Source: Lachnospiraceae bacterium
Lineage (GTDB): Bacteria > Bacillota > Clostridia > Lachnospirales > Lachnospiraceae
Reading direction: 5' to 3'
DNA: 64,000 nt
NCBI GenBank assembly: GCA_910574805.1
Contig: CAJTCV010000012.1
Span: 62,001-126,000 of the forward strand
In this document: in pieces, positions 37,916-45,978 of the stretch
Layout of the letters: each line of letters begins with the position of its first letter
Numbering within the stretch: the first letter of the stretch is position 1
Translations under genes and position numbers: made by a program
The notes under the pieces: generated by a model
Seen by the model: the letters and a program-made list of their open reading frames with translations, nothing else
Database searches by the model: none
Told to the model about the DNA's origin: nothing

Positions 37916-40468
37916 ATGACAAAAGGAGCAGAGAGGAAAATGTCGGCGCAGGCCATGCGTTATTGGATCCTGTTGGGGATCGTGGCGGTGTTTTTTGCGG
38001 TATTTTCGTTTACGATCAATAACTTTGCCAGCCCCATGACGGTCACGAATCTGATCCGGCAGTCTGCGGTATTTACCATACTGTCCATCGGAATGACGCT
38101 GGTGATTATTGTGGGGGGAATTGATCTCTCGGTGGGAGCGAACATCGCGCTCAGCGGAGCTGTGGCGGCTGTGATCATGAACGCGGTGGGACCGGAGAGC
38201 GCCGGCGGAGCACTGGCTGGTATTCTGGCTTCCGTGCTGGTCAGTACGGCGATCGGAGCAGTCAACGGCATTCTGTGCGGCTATCTGGGGATCAGCGCGT
38301 TTATGGCGACTCTGGCCATGCAGACCTTCTGCAAGGGACTCACACTTATGGTAACGAACAGTACCCGGATCGTCATAACAAATTCGTATTATAAATGGCT
38401 GGGGAACGCACAGTGGAAGCTGGGCGGGCTGGTGATTCCTTCTTCGGTGGTATTTCTGGTACCTTTTATCATCCTCTGTCTGTGGTGCGTGAAGAAGCTG
38501 ACCTTCGGCATCCGCCTGTATGCGGTGGGCGGGAATGCCCGGGCTGCGCACGCCTCCGGCATCAATTCCAAAGGCTTTATTTTCCTGACCTATGTGATCA
38601 CCGGATTCCTCTGCGGGATTGCGACGATCCTGACTGTAGGGAGGGCCAGCTCTGCACAGCCGCTGGCCGGCGAGGGACTGGAATTTACCGTGATCACGGC
38701 GGTGGTCCTTGGGGGGACCAGCCTGCTGGGCGGAGTGGGGACCATTGCGGGAACATTTCTGGGGTGTCTTTTGATGGGAACCATCACTCTGGGTATCAAC
38801 ATGATCAATATCTCCGTATTCTGGAACTACATTATCAAGGGACTCTGTGTGCTGGGAGCGGTTCTGGCGGACCAGACGGTCGCCTCCGCCAGGAGCCTGT
38901 TCCGGAAGAAAGAAAAGCCGCTGCTTGCGGCGGACAATGAAAAAGCGCTTGCAGCCATTCGGGAAAATGACCGTCATGTTCTGGAACTGAGCCACATTGA
39001 CAAAAGCTTTTCGGGAATCCCGGTTCTGAAGGATATCTCTCTGAAGATCGAGGGGGGCAGGGTCCATGCGCTTATGGGAGAGAACGGTGCGGGTAAATCC
39101 ACTCTGATCAAGATTATTTCAGGTATCTATCAGAAGGACGGAGGGACGCTCTCCATCGACGGGATCCCGGTGGATATCCATTCGGCAGCAGATTCCCAGA
39201 AGCTGGGAATCGCCGTGATCTATCAGGAGTTTGCGCTGATTCCGGAACTGAACATCGCACAGAATGCATTTCTTGGAAAAGAAAAGAGGAAGTGGAACCT
39301 GTTCCTGTCTGTGCCGGAGATGGAGAAGGAGACCGGAAAATACATGGATCTTCTGCATCTGCGTACCAGCGTCACCAGAAAGGTCCGGGACCTGTCGGTG
39401 AGTCAGCAGCAGATGGTGGAGATTGCAAAAGCCATGGGGTCGGATTCCTGGCTGGTGGTTATGGACGAGCCGACTTCTGCCATTACAGATGCGGATAAGG
39501 AAGAACTGTTCAAAGTGATCCGGGAGATGAAGGCGGCAGGCATGGCCATCGTCTATGTATCCCACCGTATGGGGGAGATCTTTGAGATTTGTGACGATGT
39601 GACGGTTCTAAGAGACGGGGAATACATAGCCACGAAAAAAGTGTCTGAGACGACAGAACAGGAACTGACCCGCCTGATGGTGGGCCGCGAGGTCAATGAT
39701 GTGTTCCTTCGGGAGAAGGTATCCGTGGATCAGGCGGAGGAACCGGTATTTAAGGTGGAAAATTTAAGCCGCCGGGGGGCTTTTGATCCCATCAGCTTTG
39801 AAGTACGTGCCGGAGAAGTGCTGGGACTGTCCGGCCTGATGGGAGCCGGCCGGACAGAGATCGCCAGGTGCATCTTCGGTCTGGACCGGCCGGACAGCGG
39901 ACGGATGTGGCTGAATGGTCAGGAGATCCATATTACGTCACCGAAAAAAGCGCTCAGCCAGGGAATCTGCTACGTATCGGAAGACCGGCGCAGAGAAGGG
40001 ATCATTCCGCTTCGGAGCCTGAAAGAGAACATCTGTCTGGCGGATCTTTCACAGATCCTGAAAGGATTTGTGGTGGATGAGGGAAAGCAGGAGGCGCTGT
40101 ATGAGGAATATCAGCAGAAATTCCGCATCAAGGCAGTCTCCGGTGAGCAGCCCATTGAGCGTCTCTCCGGAGGCAATCAGCAGAAATGCTGCCTGGCCAG
40201 GATGCTGGCGTGCAGACCCACGCTCCTGATCCTGGATGAGCCTACCAGGGGGATCGACGTGGGAGCCAAGAAGGAGATCCACCAGCTGATTGAGAAGATG
40301 GCGAAGGAACATATGGCCATCATCCTGATCTCATCGGAGCTTCCGGAGATTCTGGGCGCCTGTGACCGGATCCTGGTCCTGTCGGAGGGCAGCCTCACAG
40401 GAACCTTCCAGGGCAGCGAAGCCACAGAGGAAGGAATCATGGAATGTGCATTCGCCGGGCAGTCGTGA
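37916..40468 (+). CDS. fused ABC permease-ATPase (RbsC-RbsA type)
   Basis: 850 residues in one frame. Residues 1-320 are a RbsC-type permease (VGGIDLSVGANIALSG, GGTSLLGGVGTIAGTFLGCLLMG). After a short basic linker (SLFRKKEKPLL) come two ATP-binding cassettes: Walker A GENGAGKST near residue 385 with signature LSVSQQQM, and a degenerate second cassette (GLMGAGRTE, signature LSGGNQQK, Walker B LLILDEPTRG). In most organisms these are separate proteins. The alternative start at 37,940 also has a ribosome site. Confidence 0.92.
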   Translation: MTKGAERKMSAQAMRYWILLGIVAVFFAVFSFTINNFASPMTVTNLIRQSAVFTILSIGMTLVIIVGGIDLSVGANIALSGAVAAVIMNAVGPESAGGALAGILASVLVSTAIGAVNGILCGYLGISAFMATLAMQTFCKGLTLMVTNSTRIVITNSYYKWLGNAQWKLGGLVIPSSVVFLVPFIILCLWCVKKLTFGIRLYAVGGNARAAHASGINSKGFIFLTYVITGFLCGIATILTVGRASSAQPLAGEGLEFTVITAVVLGGTSLLGGVGTIAGTFLGCLLMGTITLGINMINISVFWNYIIKGLCVLGAVLADQTVASARSLFRKKEKPLLAADNEKALAAIRENDRHVLELSHIDKSFSGIPVLKDISLKIEGGRVHALMGENGAGKSTLIKIISGIYQKDGGTLSIDGIPVDIHSAADSQKLGIAVIYQEFALIPELNIAQNAFLGKEKRKWNLFLSVPEMEKETGKYMDLLHLRTSVTRKVRDLSVSQQQMVEIAKAMGSDSWLVVMDEPTSAITDADKEELFKVIREMKAAGMAIVYVSHRMGEIFEICDDVTVLRDGEYIATKKVSETTEQELTRLMVGREVNDVFLREKVSVDQAEEPVFKVENLSRRGAFDPISFEVRAGEVLGLSGLMGAGRTEIARCIFGLDRPDSGRMWLNGQEIHITSPKKALSQGICYVSEDRRREGIIPLRSLKENICLADLSQILKGFVVDEGKQEALYEEYQQKFRIKAVSGEQPIERLSGGNQQKCCLARMLACRPTLLILDEPTRGIDVGAKKEIHQLIEKMAKEHMAIILISSELPEILGACDRILVLSEGSLTGTFQGSEATEEGIMECAFAGQS

Positions 40469-40537
40469 GAAACGGCTGCCGGGGGTCGGGCGGATGGGGA
40501 ACACCCTGCGGAAACAGCATCTGCCCGGCCGGAGCCC

Positions 40538-40577
40538 GGAAGGATGTTTCGGATCGAAGGAGCCGAAACATCCTTCC
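40538..40577 (+). promoter_or_regulatory. perfect 15-bp inverted repeat inside the operon
   Basis: GGAAGGATGTTTCGG (40,538-40,552) is exactly complementary to CCGAAACATCCTTCC (40,563-40,577) with a 10-base loop. There is no U-run, so it is more likely an mRNA-stability or processing element, or an operator, than a terminator. Confidence 0.6.
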
Positions 40578-40633
40578 AGATGCGGGGCTATGGCGGGGCG
40601 GATGCGGAACTATAAATAAGAAAGGCGGAAAAA

Positions 40634-41056
40634 GTGAACGGAGCACAATATTTTGAAGAACACCCCTGGAAGCGCGCCTGCCGGCTGATCGAAGAGCAGA
40701 AGCTGGGACCGGTCCATCAGGTGATCGTGCAGTGCATCTGCAAAAAGGAAGCCCTGCAAAGCTCCTTTGCCCATTGGAGAGAGCAGGTGACGCTTCTGGC
40801 AGGTGAGGAACAGGCAGGAAATCTTCTGGAGGCGAAAAATGTGATATCCTACGTCGGACAATTCGGCGATACTGTTGTCAGACTCTTCTTTGACGCTGCC
40901 GGCATGGACACATGTGAGAATTTTGAGATCGTGGCAGAGGGTGGACTGCTGGTCTGGAAGCCGGTGGCTGTCAACCAGGGCCATATCTACAGTGCGGACG
41001 GCTGTGAGCTTGTGTGCAGTCAGAAATACATGGAAGAACTGGAGGTGACTTTATGA
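40634..41056 (+). CDS. small hypothetical protein of the sugar operon
   Basis: 140 residues from GTG 40,634 (AAAGGCGG upstream). The second half (FGDTVVRLFFDAAGMDTCENFEIVAEGGLLVW) resembles the beta-rich C-terminal half of Gfo/Idh/MocA enzymes without the Rossmann part, so it may be a companion or relic of that family. It overlaps the next oxidoreductase gene by ATGA, which argues that the two are made together. Confidence 0.55.
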   Translation: MNGAQYFEEHPWKRACRLIEEQKLGPVHQVIVQCICKKEALQSSFAHWREQVTLLAGEEQAGNLLEAKNVISYVGQFGDTVVRLFFDAAGMDTCENFEIVAEGGLLVWKPVAVNQGHIYSADGCELVCSQKYMEELEVTL

Positions 41057-42090
41057 AACGACTTGGGATTCTGAGCCTTTGTCATCCTCATTCCACAGGA
41101 AATCACATCCCTGCACTGAAATATATGAAGGATCGCTTTCCGGTGGCGGCCATCTGCCATGGAGACCGGGAAGAGGCCAGACCCTGGCTGGAACAGTTTG
41201 GTGCGGTATATTATGCGGACAGAGACGCATTTCTGGCGGATCCGGATATTGACGCGGTACTGATCACGTCCACCAACGACCGACACGCAGAGGACTGTAT
41301 GGCAGCGGCAAAGGCAGGGAAGGCAGTCTTCTGTGACAAGCCCATCGCCGTCAGTGTGGAAGACGGTGTGCGGATCGCAGAGGCAGTGGAAAAGTATAAA
41401 GTTCCCTTTCTGACTACTTTTCCGGTGCGTTTCAGCGATGCGGTCCGGCGCACAAAGGCGCTGATCGACGCGGGCAGGCTGGGGAAGATCCAGGCGGTCT
41501 GCGCCACCAACCACGGCTGCATGTACGAGCCGGGAGCGCCGGACTGGGTGCTGGATCCCTTAAAGAACGGGGGCGGCTGCATCATCGATCATACAGTCCA
41601 TGTGGCGGATATTATCCGCTGGTTTACAGGGGAAGAATTTGATACCGTGAGTACATATGCAAAACACGCACTTCACGACAGGATCCAGGCGGAAGATATC
41701 GCAGTCATGCAGGGTACCATGACAGGGGGAGCCATCTTCCAGATCGACGCGTCCTGGTCCAGACGCCCTGAAGATCCCATGTGGGGCGATGTGACCATAC
41801 GCGTGGCAGGCGAAAAGGGTGCGGCGTATCTGGATCTCTACAACAACCAGAGGATGGAAGTGTACACGAACGGTGATCTCAGGATGCAGTATCCCAATCT
41901 GGTGGCCAGAGAGCACGGAGATATTTTTGATGATTATCTGAGACATGCGGAGCAGGGGACGCCGCTGGTGGGAGCAGGAGTTCTGGACGGCCTGCGCACC
42001 ATTGAGCTGGCATATGCGGCCTATGATGCGCTCAGAGAGGGACATACAGTCAGGGTAAAACGCCATCTGGAGGAGCAGAATGCCGGATAG
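41053..42090 (+). CDS. Gfo/Idh/MocA-family oxidoreductase 2
   Basis: 345 residues. An unusual N-terminus (LGILSLCHPHSTGNHIPALKYM) replaces the typical GxGxxG loop. CDKPIAVSVEDGVRIAEAV holds the catalytic Lys, and a C-terminal sheet follows (NGGGCIIDHTVHVADIIRWFTG). GGAGG lies before the ATG. The two oxidoreductases of this operon probably catalyse successive or coupled redox steps on the imported sugar. Confidence 0.88.
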   Translation: MKRLGILSLCHPHSTGNHIPALKYMKDRFPVAAICHGDREEARPWLEQFGAVYYADRDAFLADPDIDAVLITSTNDRHAEDCMAAAKAGKAVFCDKPIAVSVEDGVRIAEAVEKYKVPFLTTFPVRFSDAVRRTKALIDAGRLGKIQAVCATNHGCMYEPGAPDWVLDPLKNGGGCIIDHTVHVADIIRWFTGEEFDTVSTYAKHALHDRIQAEDIAVMQGTMTGGAIFQIDASWSRRPEDPMWGDVTIRVAGEKGAAYLDLYNNQRMEVYTNGDLRMQYPNLVAREHGDIFDDYLRHAEQGTPLVGAGVLDGLRTIELAYAAYDALREGHTVRVKRHLEEQNAG

Positions 42091-42112
42091 AGCGGGAGAT
42101 GGAGGAAGCAAT

Positions 42113-43177
42113 ATGGAGCAGATGATAAACCGGTTTGCCGTAAAAGGGCTCCCGGTCACTTCCTGCCGGTTCGGAGAGGGGCACATCAACGAGACCTATC
42201 TGGTCACCTGTGATACAGGACTCAGTTATATCCTTCAGAAGATCAACCGGCAGGTCTTCCAGAAGCCGGAGGAGCTGATGGAGAATATCGCCCGGGTGAC
42301 GGCATTTCTGGAAAAAAGATCTGCTGACCGGAGGGCATCCATGCATCTTGTGCCTGCGTCTGACGGCTCTATGTATGCGGCGGATGAAAAAGGGGAGTAC
42401 TGGAGAGTCTATGAATTTATCCCGGACAGCGTCTGTCTTCAGCGGGCGGAAAAGCCGCAGGATCTGTATCATGTAGGGCTGGCATTCGGAAATTTTCAGC
42501 AGCTTCTGGCGGATTTTCCGGCAGCGGAACTCCACGAATCCATCCGGGATTTTCATGATACGAGAGTTCGTTATGCGCAGCTTCACGAGGCACTGGCACA
42601 GGATGTCATGGGGCGGGCGAAGGACTGCGGGGAAGAAATCCGGTTTGCTCTGGCACATGAGCAGGAGGCAGGCGTTATCGTGGACGGACTGGCGGACGGG
42701 ACGCTTCCCCTGCGGGTTACGCACAACGATACCAAATTAAATAACATACTGCTGGATTATACCACCAGAAAACCGCTGTGTGTCATCGATCTGGACACGG
42801 TCATGCCGGGATCAGCCCTGTATGATTACGGTGATTCTGTTCGGTTCGGCGTCTCCACTGCTGCGGAAGATGAGAGGGACCTCACAAAAGTGCATGTGGA
42901 TATGGACCTGTACCGGGTCTTCACGCAGGGATATCTGGAGGGCTGCAGCGGCAGCCTGACCGAAGCGGAGACTGCACTGCTGCCCATGGGTGCCAAACTT
43001 ATGACTCTGGAGTGTGGTGTGCGTTTTCTGACAGATCATCTGAACGGGGATCATTATTTCCGGATCAGCAGAGAAGAGCATAATCTCCATCGCTGCCGGA
43101 CGCAGTTCCGGCTGGTGCAGGAGATGGAAGACAGGTGGGAAGAGATCACGCAGATGATTGGGGAGACGGCAGGCTGA
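42113..43177 (+). CDS. aminoglycoside-phosphotransferase-fold sugar kinase-like protein
   Basis: 354 residues from ATG 42,113 (GGAGG upstream). Kinase motifs are RVTHNDTKLNNILLD (catalytic loop, HxDxxxxN) and CVIDLDTVMPGSALYDYGDSVRFG (metal-binding D). The layout resembles N-acetylhexosamine 1-kinase (NahK) and related sugar kinases. As last gene of the operon it could phosphorylate the imported sugar; the specificity is inferred only from fold. Confidence 0.82.
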   Translation: MEQMINRFAVKGLPVTSCRFGEGHINETYLVTCDTGLSYILQKINRQVFQKPEELMENIARVTAFLEKRSADRRASMHLVPASDGSMYAADEKGEYWRVYEFIPDSVCLQRAEKPQDLYHVGLAFGNFQQLLADFPAAELHESIRDFHDTRVRYAQLHEALAQDVMGRAKDCGEEIRFALAHEQEAGVIVDGLADGTLPLRVTHNDTKLNNILLDYTTRKPLCVIDLDTVMPGSALYDYGDSVRFGVSTAAEDERDLTKVHVDMDLYRVFTQGYLEGCSGSLTEAETALLPMGAKLMTLECGVRFLTDHLNGDHYFRISREEHNLHRCRTQFRLVQEMEDRWEEITQMIGETAG

Positions 43178-43188
43178 TCAGCTGCCTC

Positions 43189-43224
43189 TTACAGCTCTTC
43201 GCACACCTGAAAGATATAAAACTC
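43189..43224. repeat. outermost att copy (relic of the first integration)
   Basis: The minus strand reads FYIFQVCEEL-stop, the end of the rlmI-like gene now found at 59,448. The shared core is CACACCTGAAAGATATAAAA. It marks where the methyltransferase gene originally ended, head to head with the sugar operon. Confidence 0.85.
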
Positions 43225-43263
43225 AAACTTCTCACACCATGCGGTGTGGGAAGTTTGAGTTTT
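43218..43263 (+). terminator. long bidirectional terminator hairpin
   Basis: A 21-bp stem (one G-U pair) with loop ATGC; AAAACTCAAACTT on one side and AAGTTTGAGTTTT on the other give a U-run in both directions. It ends the sugar operon and probably belonged to the left end of the relic element. Confidence 0.8.
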
Positions 43264-43265
43264 AT

Positions 43266-43374
43266 AACGGGATTGAAGAAAAGACGCTGCTGTGATAAAA
43301 TACGATCAAAGGAACAATCGTGTCACTGCAAGGTGTTGGCCTCTCATTACATAAGATGGGAGGTGGTGCGGGCT
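43266..43374 (+). pseudogene. decayed copy of the toxin promoter and leader
   Basis: About 109 bp are over 95% identical to 54,335-54,440, the promoter and leader of the holin-like toxin. The -35 TTGAAG (43,273) and -10 TAAAAT (43,296) are intact and 17 bp apart, as is the GGGAGGTGG ribosome site, but the toxin ORF is replaced by GCTAAATGGCTCTGA. A transcript may still be made; no toxin can be. Confidence 0.8.
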
Positions 43375-43455
43375 AAATGGCTCTGAGTAAAGCCGAGCCA
43401 GTCTTGGCATTTCCGGAAAGCCTTTATTTACGCTGTTTTTCTCCATGCCCCTCTT

Positions 43456-43491
43456 CTATAATTCCTCGCACACCTGAAAGATATAAAATTT
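43456..43491. repeat. left attachment site of the element
   Basis: Direct repeat of 59,448-59,483. The minus strand encodes the same 11 residues plus stop as the methyltransferase gene, with synonymous differences (GAG GAA TTA TAG against GAA GAG TTG TAA). Confidence 0.87.
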
Positions 43492-43584
43492 AACAATGGT
43501 TGTTTATATGTCTTTATTATGCTCTGTATTTATTGTGTTTTCAAGGTTTTCCTTTTATCTACCTTTATCATGATTTATATAAAA

Positions 43585-43605
43585 TGGTGTCAAAGTGGTG
43601 TCAAA
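43585..43605 (+). repeat. integrase arm-type site, left
   Basis: Two direct copies of TGGTGTCAAA one base apart. The identical 21 bp occur at 59,346-59,366 next to the integrase gene, the arrangement expected for arm-type sites of a Tn916/lambda-like integrase. Confidence 0.75.
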
Positions 43606-43610
43606 ATGTG

Positions 43611-43634
43611 CCCGGTGCTTTAAGTGGCGCCGGG
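43611..43634 (+). terminator. hairpin at the left end of the element
   Basis: CCCGGTGC pairs with GCGCCGGG, followed by TATTTTT on the plus strand. It would stop transcription entering the element from the left, and lies three bases beyond the stop of the next minus-strand gene. Confidence 0.6.
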
Positions 43635-43639
43635 TATTT

Positions 43640-44797
43640 TTACTTATTTCCCAAAAATTTTTTGAAATCTATAAGAATATCTTCAGTTTTAGCCTCTGCA
43701 TATTTTTTTGATACAATATTTCTTTGTATAGTTGCTTCTTCATTCCATTTTAGAAACTCTTCTTGAGTCATATTTGAGTTTTTCACCCGTGCATACATTC
43801 GTTTGTAGGCCTTCTCGTATTCTTTTGCAATTGGATCGGTATTCAATTTTTCTTTTCTTCTTTTTTGTGCCATGATTTTTTTACAAGAATGCTTCTGCCC
43901 TGGCGGTATCCTATCGCAACAATTTGTATTGTATTTTCCAGAAGCAACAAAATATTTACCACAATTTTCACATATTTTTACGGGCATATTCATAGACAGC
44001 AACGAAGAAAAATCAAAGGTTAGAAAATCTACTGTTTTGTCACATTCGGTTGCTTTCACTAATCCTTTTATGGATTCGTGTATCCTTTTGCATAAATCAT
44101 TGTTCAGATGCGTAAGTATACTGCTCCCCATTCTAAATGTTTTGTAATCATAATGTATATCTTCAAAAGTATCTTCGAGTTCTTTACTTAAAGGACTGGG
44201 CATAAACCAGTAAACTTCTTTATTTCTATATTGATATCTTTCAGAAGGGTTAGCTATTGAATAAATGTAATATCTTTCTTTCGGTGTCAAAAATGATATT
44301 TTAGAATCATTTTCAATAAAACAAAAATTGAGCAGGTCTTTAAAATATAATTGTAAACTATAAAAATCTAAATCGTCCCATTGATCGTAAGAAATTGGGG
44401 AAAAATAACTCTGATTTATTTCTATTTTCAATCCCAAATCAGTTAAGGTAATCAAATCATAATTATCTAAAAATGAAAAGTCTTTGTCTTTGTTGTGAAG
44501 CAGATATTGAACAGCAATATCGCCATCGGTTACCGCTTCTGTTTCCATGCCTTTTAGAGCTTTAGGTAAAAAATTTTGTAAAAACATAGTAGTTTTGGGA
44601 TACAGATGTTCTAATTCTTTTAAAACGTCAGATCGAACAGAATTTATATCTTTTATTTTATCATACAGTTCTTTATATTCCTTAAAATCTATATCAAAAA
44701 AAGAAAAGAGAAGTTCACCTATCTGGCATTCGCAATAAGTCCTAGAAATTTCGTCATAGATAATTATTGAGTTATTTAATTTTACTGTAAGTGCCAT
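43640..44797 (-). CDS. DUF6076-like protein with zinc-finger motif
   Basis: 385 residues from 44,797 (GGAGG five bases upstream). A C-terminal CENCGKYF…CCDR…HSCKK zinc-binding motif near residue 285, followed by basic helices, is that of DUF6076/CGNR-like proteins found in phages and mobile elements. It is strikingly AT-rich compared with the rest of the element and reads in the opposite direction, so it is probably a recently acquired cargo gene. Function unknown. Confidence 0.65.
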   Translation of the reverse strand: MALTVKLNNSIIIYDEISRTYCECQIGELLFSFFDIDFKEYKELYDKIKDINSVRSDVLKELEHLYPKTTMFLQNFLPKALKGMETEAVTDGDIAVQYLLHNKDKDFSFLDNYDLITLTDLGLKIEINQSYFSPISYDQWDDLDFYSLQLYFKDLLNFCFIENDSKISFLTPKERYYIYSIANPSERYQYRNKEVYWFMPSPLSKELEDTFEDIHYDYKTFRMGSSILTHLNNDLCKRIHESIKGLVKATECDKTVDFLTFDFSSLLSMNMPVKICENCGKYFVASGKYNTNCCDRIPPGQKHSCKKIMAQKRRKEKLNTDPIAKEYEKAYKRMYARVKNSNMTQEEFLKWNEEATIQRNIVSKKYAEAKTEDILIDFKKFLGNK

Positions 44798-44871
44798 GAA
44801 ACCTCCACACATAAATTAGAAAATTGAAATTCAAAAAAAATAATGTTCTATTACTACTCTAACTTAAACTG

Positions 44872-44900
44872 TTGTAAATGTCAATAAACAATGGTAAAAT
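44872..44900 (+). promoter_or_regulatory. promoter of the excisionase-replication operon
   Basis: -35 TTGTAA (44,872), 17-bp spacer, -10 TAAAAT (44,895). It lies in the divergent AT-rich region between the DUF6076-like gene and the excisionase gene. Confidence 0.6.
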
Positions 44901-44951
44901 AAAATAGAAAATTAAAATATATAATTGTCTATTGTCTAAAAGGAGATAAGA

Positions 44952-45140
44952 ATGGATAACGTGATTACAGAAGGAAGATTGATGAACGCTCGTGAAACAT
45001 GTAATTATTTGCGACTTGGAAGAAATAGGGGGATTGAGTTTGCCAAATCCATTGGGGCTGAGATAAAGATTGGTAGAAGGTGTCTATATGACAAAGTCGT
45101 TATAGATCAGTATTTGGACAAACAGAGTCAAGGTATTTAA
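44952..45140 (+). CDS. xis: excisionase-like DNA-binding protein
   Basis: 62 residues of the MerR-like excisionase fold: MNARETCNYLRLGRNRGIEFAKS, then AEIKIGRRCLYDKVVIDQYLD. Such proteins bend DNA at the attachment sites and turn integrase to excision. AAGGAG precedes the ATG. It is 14 kb from the integrase, at the opposite end of the element. Confidence 0.85.
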   Translation: MDNVITEGRLMNARETCNYLRLGRNRGIEFAKSIGAEIKIGRRCLYDKVVIDQYLDKQSQGI

Positions 45141-45162
45141 TAGCAGAAAGTGAGGCAGACAG

Positions 45163-45978
45163 ATGGCGAATAGACGCATGTTTTCACTGGATGTGGTGGA
45201 TACAGATTTTTTTCTTGACATGCCACTTACAGCGCAAACACTGTATTTTCACTTGGGTATGAGAGCGGACGATGATGGATTTATCGGTAATCCGAAACGT
45301 ATACAGCGGATGATCGGATGTAATGATGATGATTTAAGATTACTTTTGGCAAAAGGCTTTATCATACCATTTGAAAGCGGAGCTTGTGTCATCCGTCACT
45401 GGAAAGTACACAATTACATAAGGACTGACCGATACAAAGAGACCGTATATACTTCGGAAAAGAACATGCTTTCAGTAGCGAAAAATGGGGAATATGCATT
45501 GTCAGATACCATTGGTATACCAAATGTCAACCAGACGACACACCAAATGGAAACCCAGGTTAGGATAGGTAAAGATAATATATTATTATGCGCTCCTGCG
45601 GAGGCGCAAGAGTCAGAGATGGATACAGGATGTATACAGGATGAATCCGAACCGGAGCGGTCTCCATCATCTGACAGGAAAACAGCTCTTGAACAGGACT
45701 GTGAGGATTTTGAGATCATTTACAAGAAGTATCCGAAGAAACGGGGCAAGGCGAAAGCCTTCGAGTATTATCGCGGCTTTGTTGGAAAGGGGCGTGTACT
45801 TAACGGCATCCGCTATCGATTGACACAAAAACAGATATATCTGGCAGTTGTTGATTATGTGGAGGCGAAAGAGGAAGCGGGAACAGATTTACAGTTTTAT
45901 CAGGATTTTTCAACTTTTATGAACAAAACCATATTGGATTACCTACCAGACGAGGAGGAAAAGACTCATGACACTTAA
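45163..45978 (+). CDS. phage replisome organiser
   Basis: 271 residues: N-terminal winged helix (MFSLDVVDTDFFLDMPLTAQTLYFHLGMRADDDGFIGNPKRIQRMIGC) typical of phage replication initiators, a variable linker, and a C-terminal domain (FEIIYKKYPKKRGKAKAFEYYRGF). It opens the origin and recruits the helicase encoded next; the stop overlaps the next start by 11 bases. Confidence 0.85.
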   Translation: MANRRMFSLDVVDTDFFLDMPLTAQTLYFHLGMRADDDGFIGNPKRIQRMIGCNDDDLRLLLAKGFIIPFESGACVIRHWKVHNYIRTDRYKETVYTSEKNMLSVAKNGEYALSDTIGIPNVNQTTHQMETQVRIGKDNILLCAPAEAQESEMDTGCIQDESEPERSPSSDRKTALEQDCEDFEIIYKKYPKKRGKAKAFEYYRGFVGKGRVLNGIRYRLTQKQIYLAVVDYVEAKEEAGTDLQFYQDFSTFMNKTILDYLPDEEEKTHDT

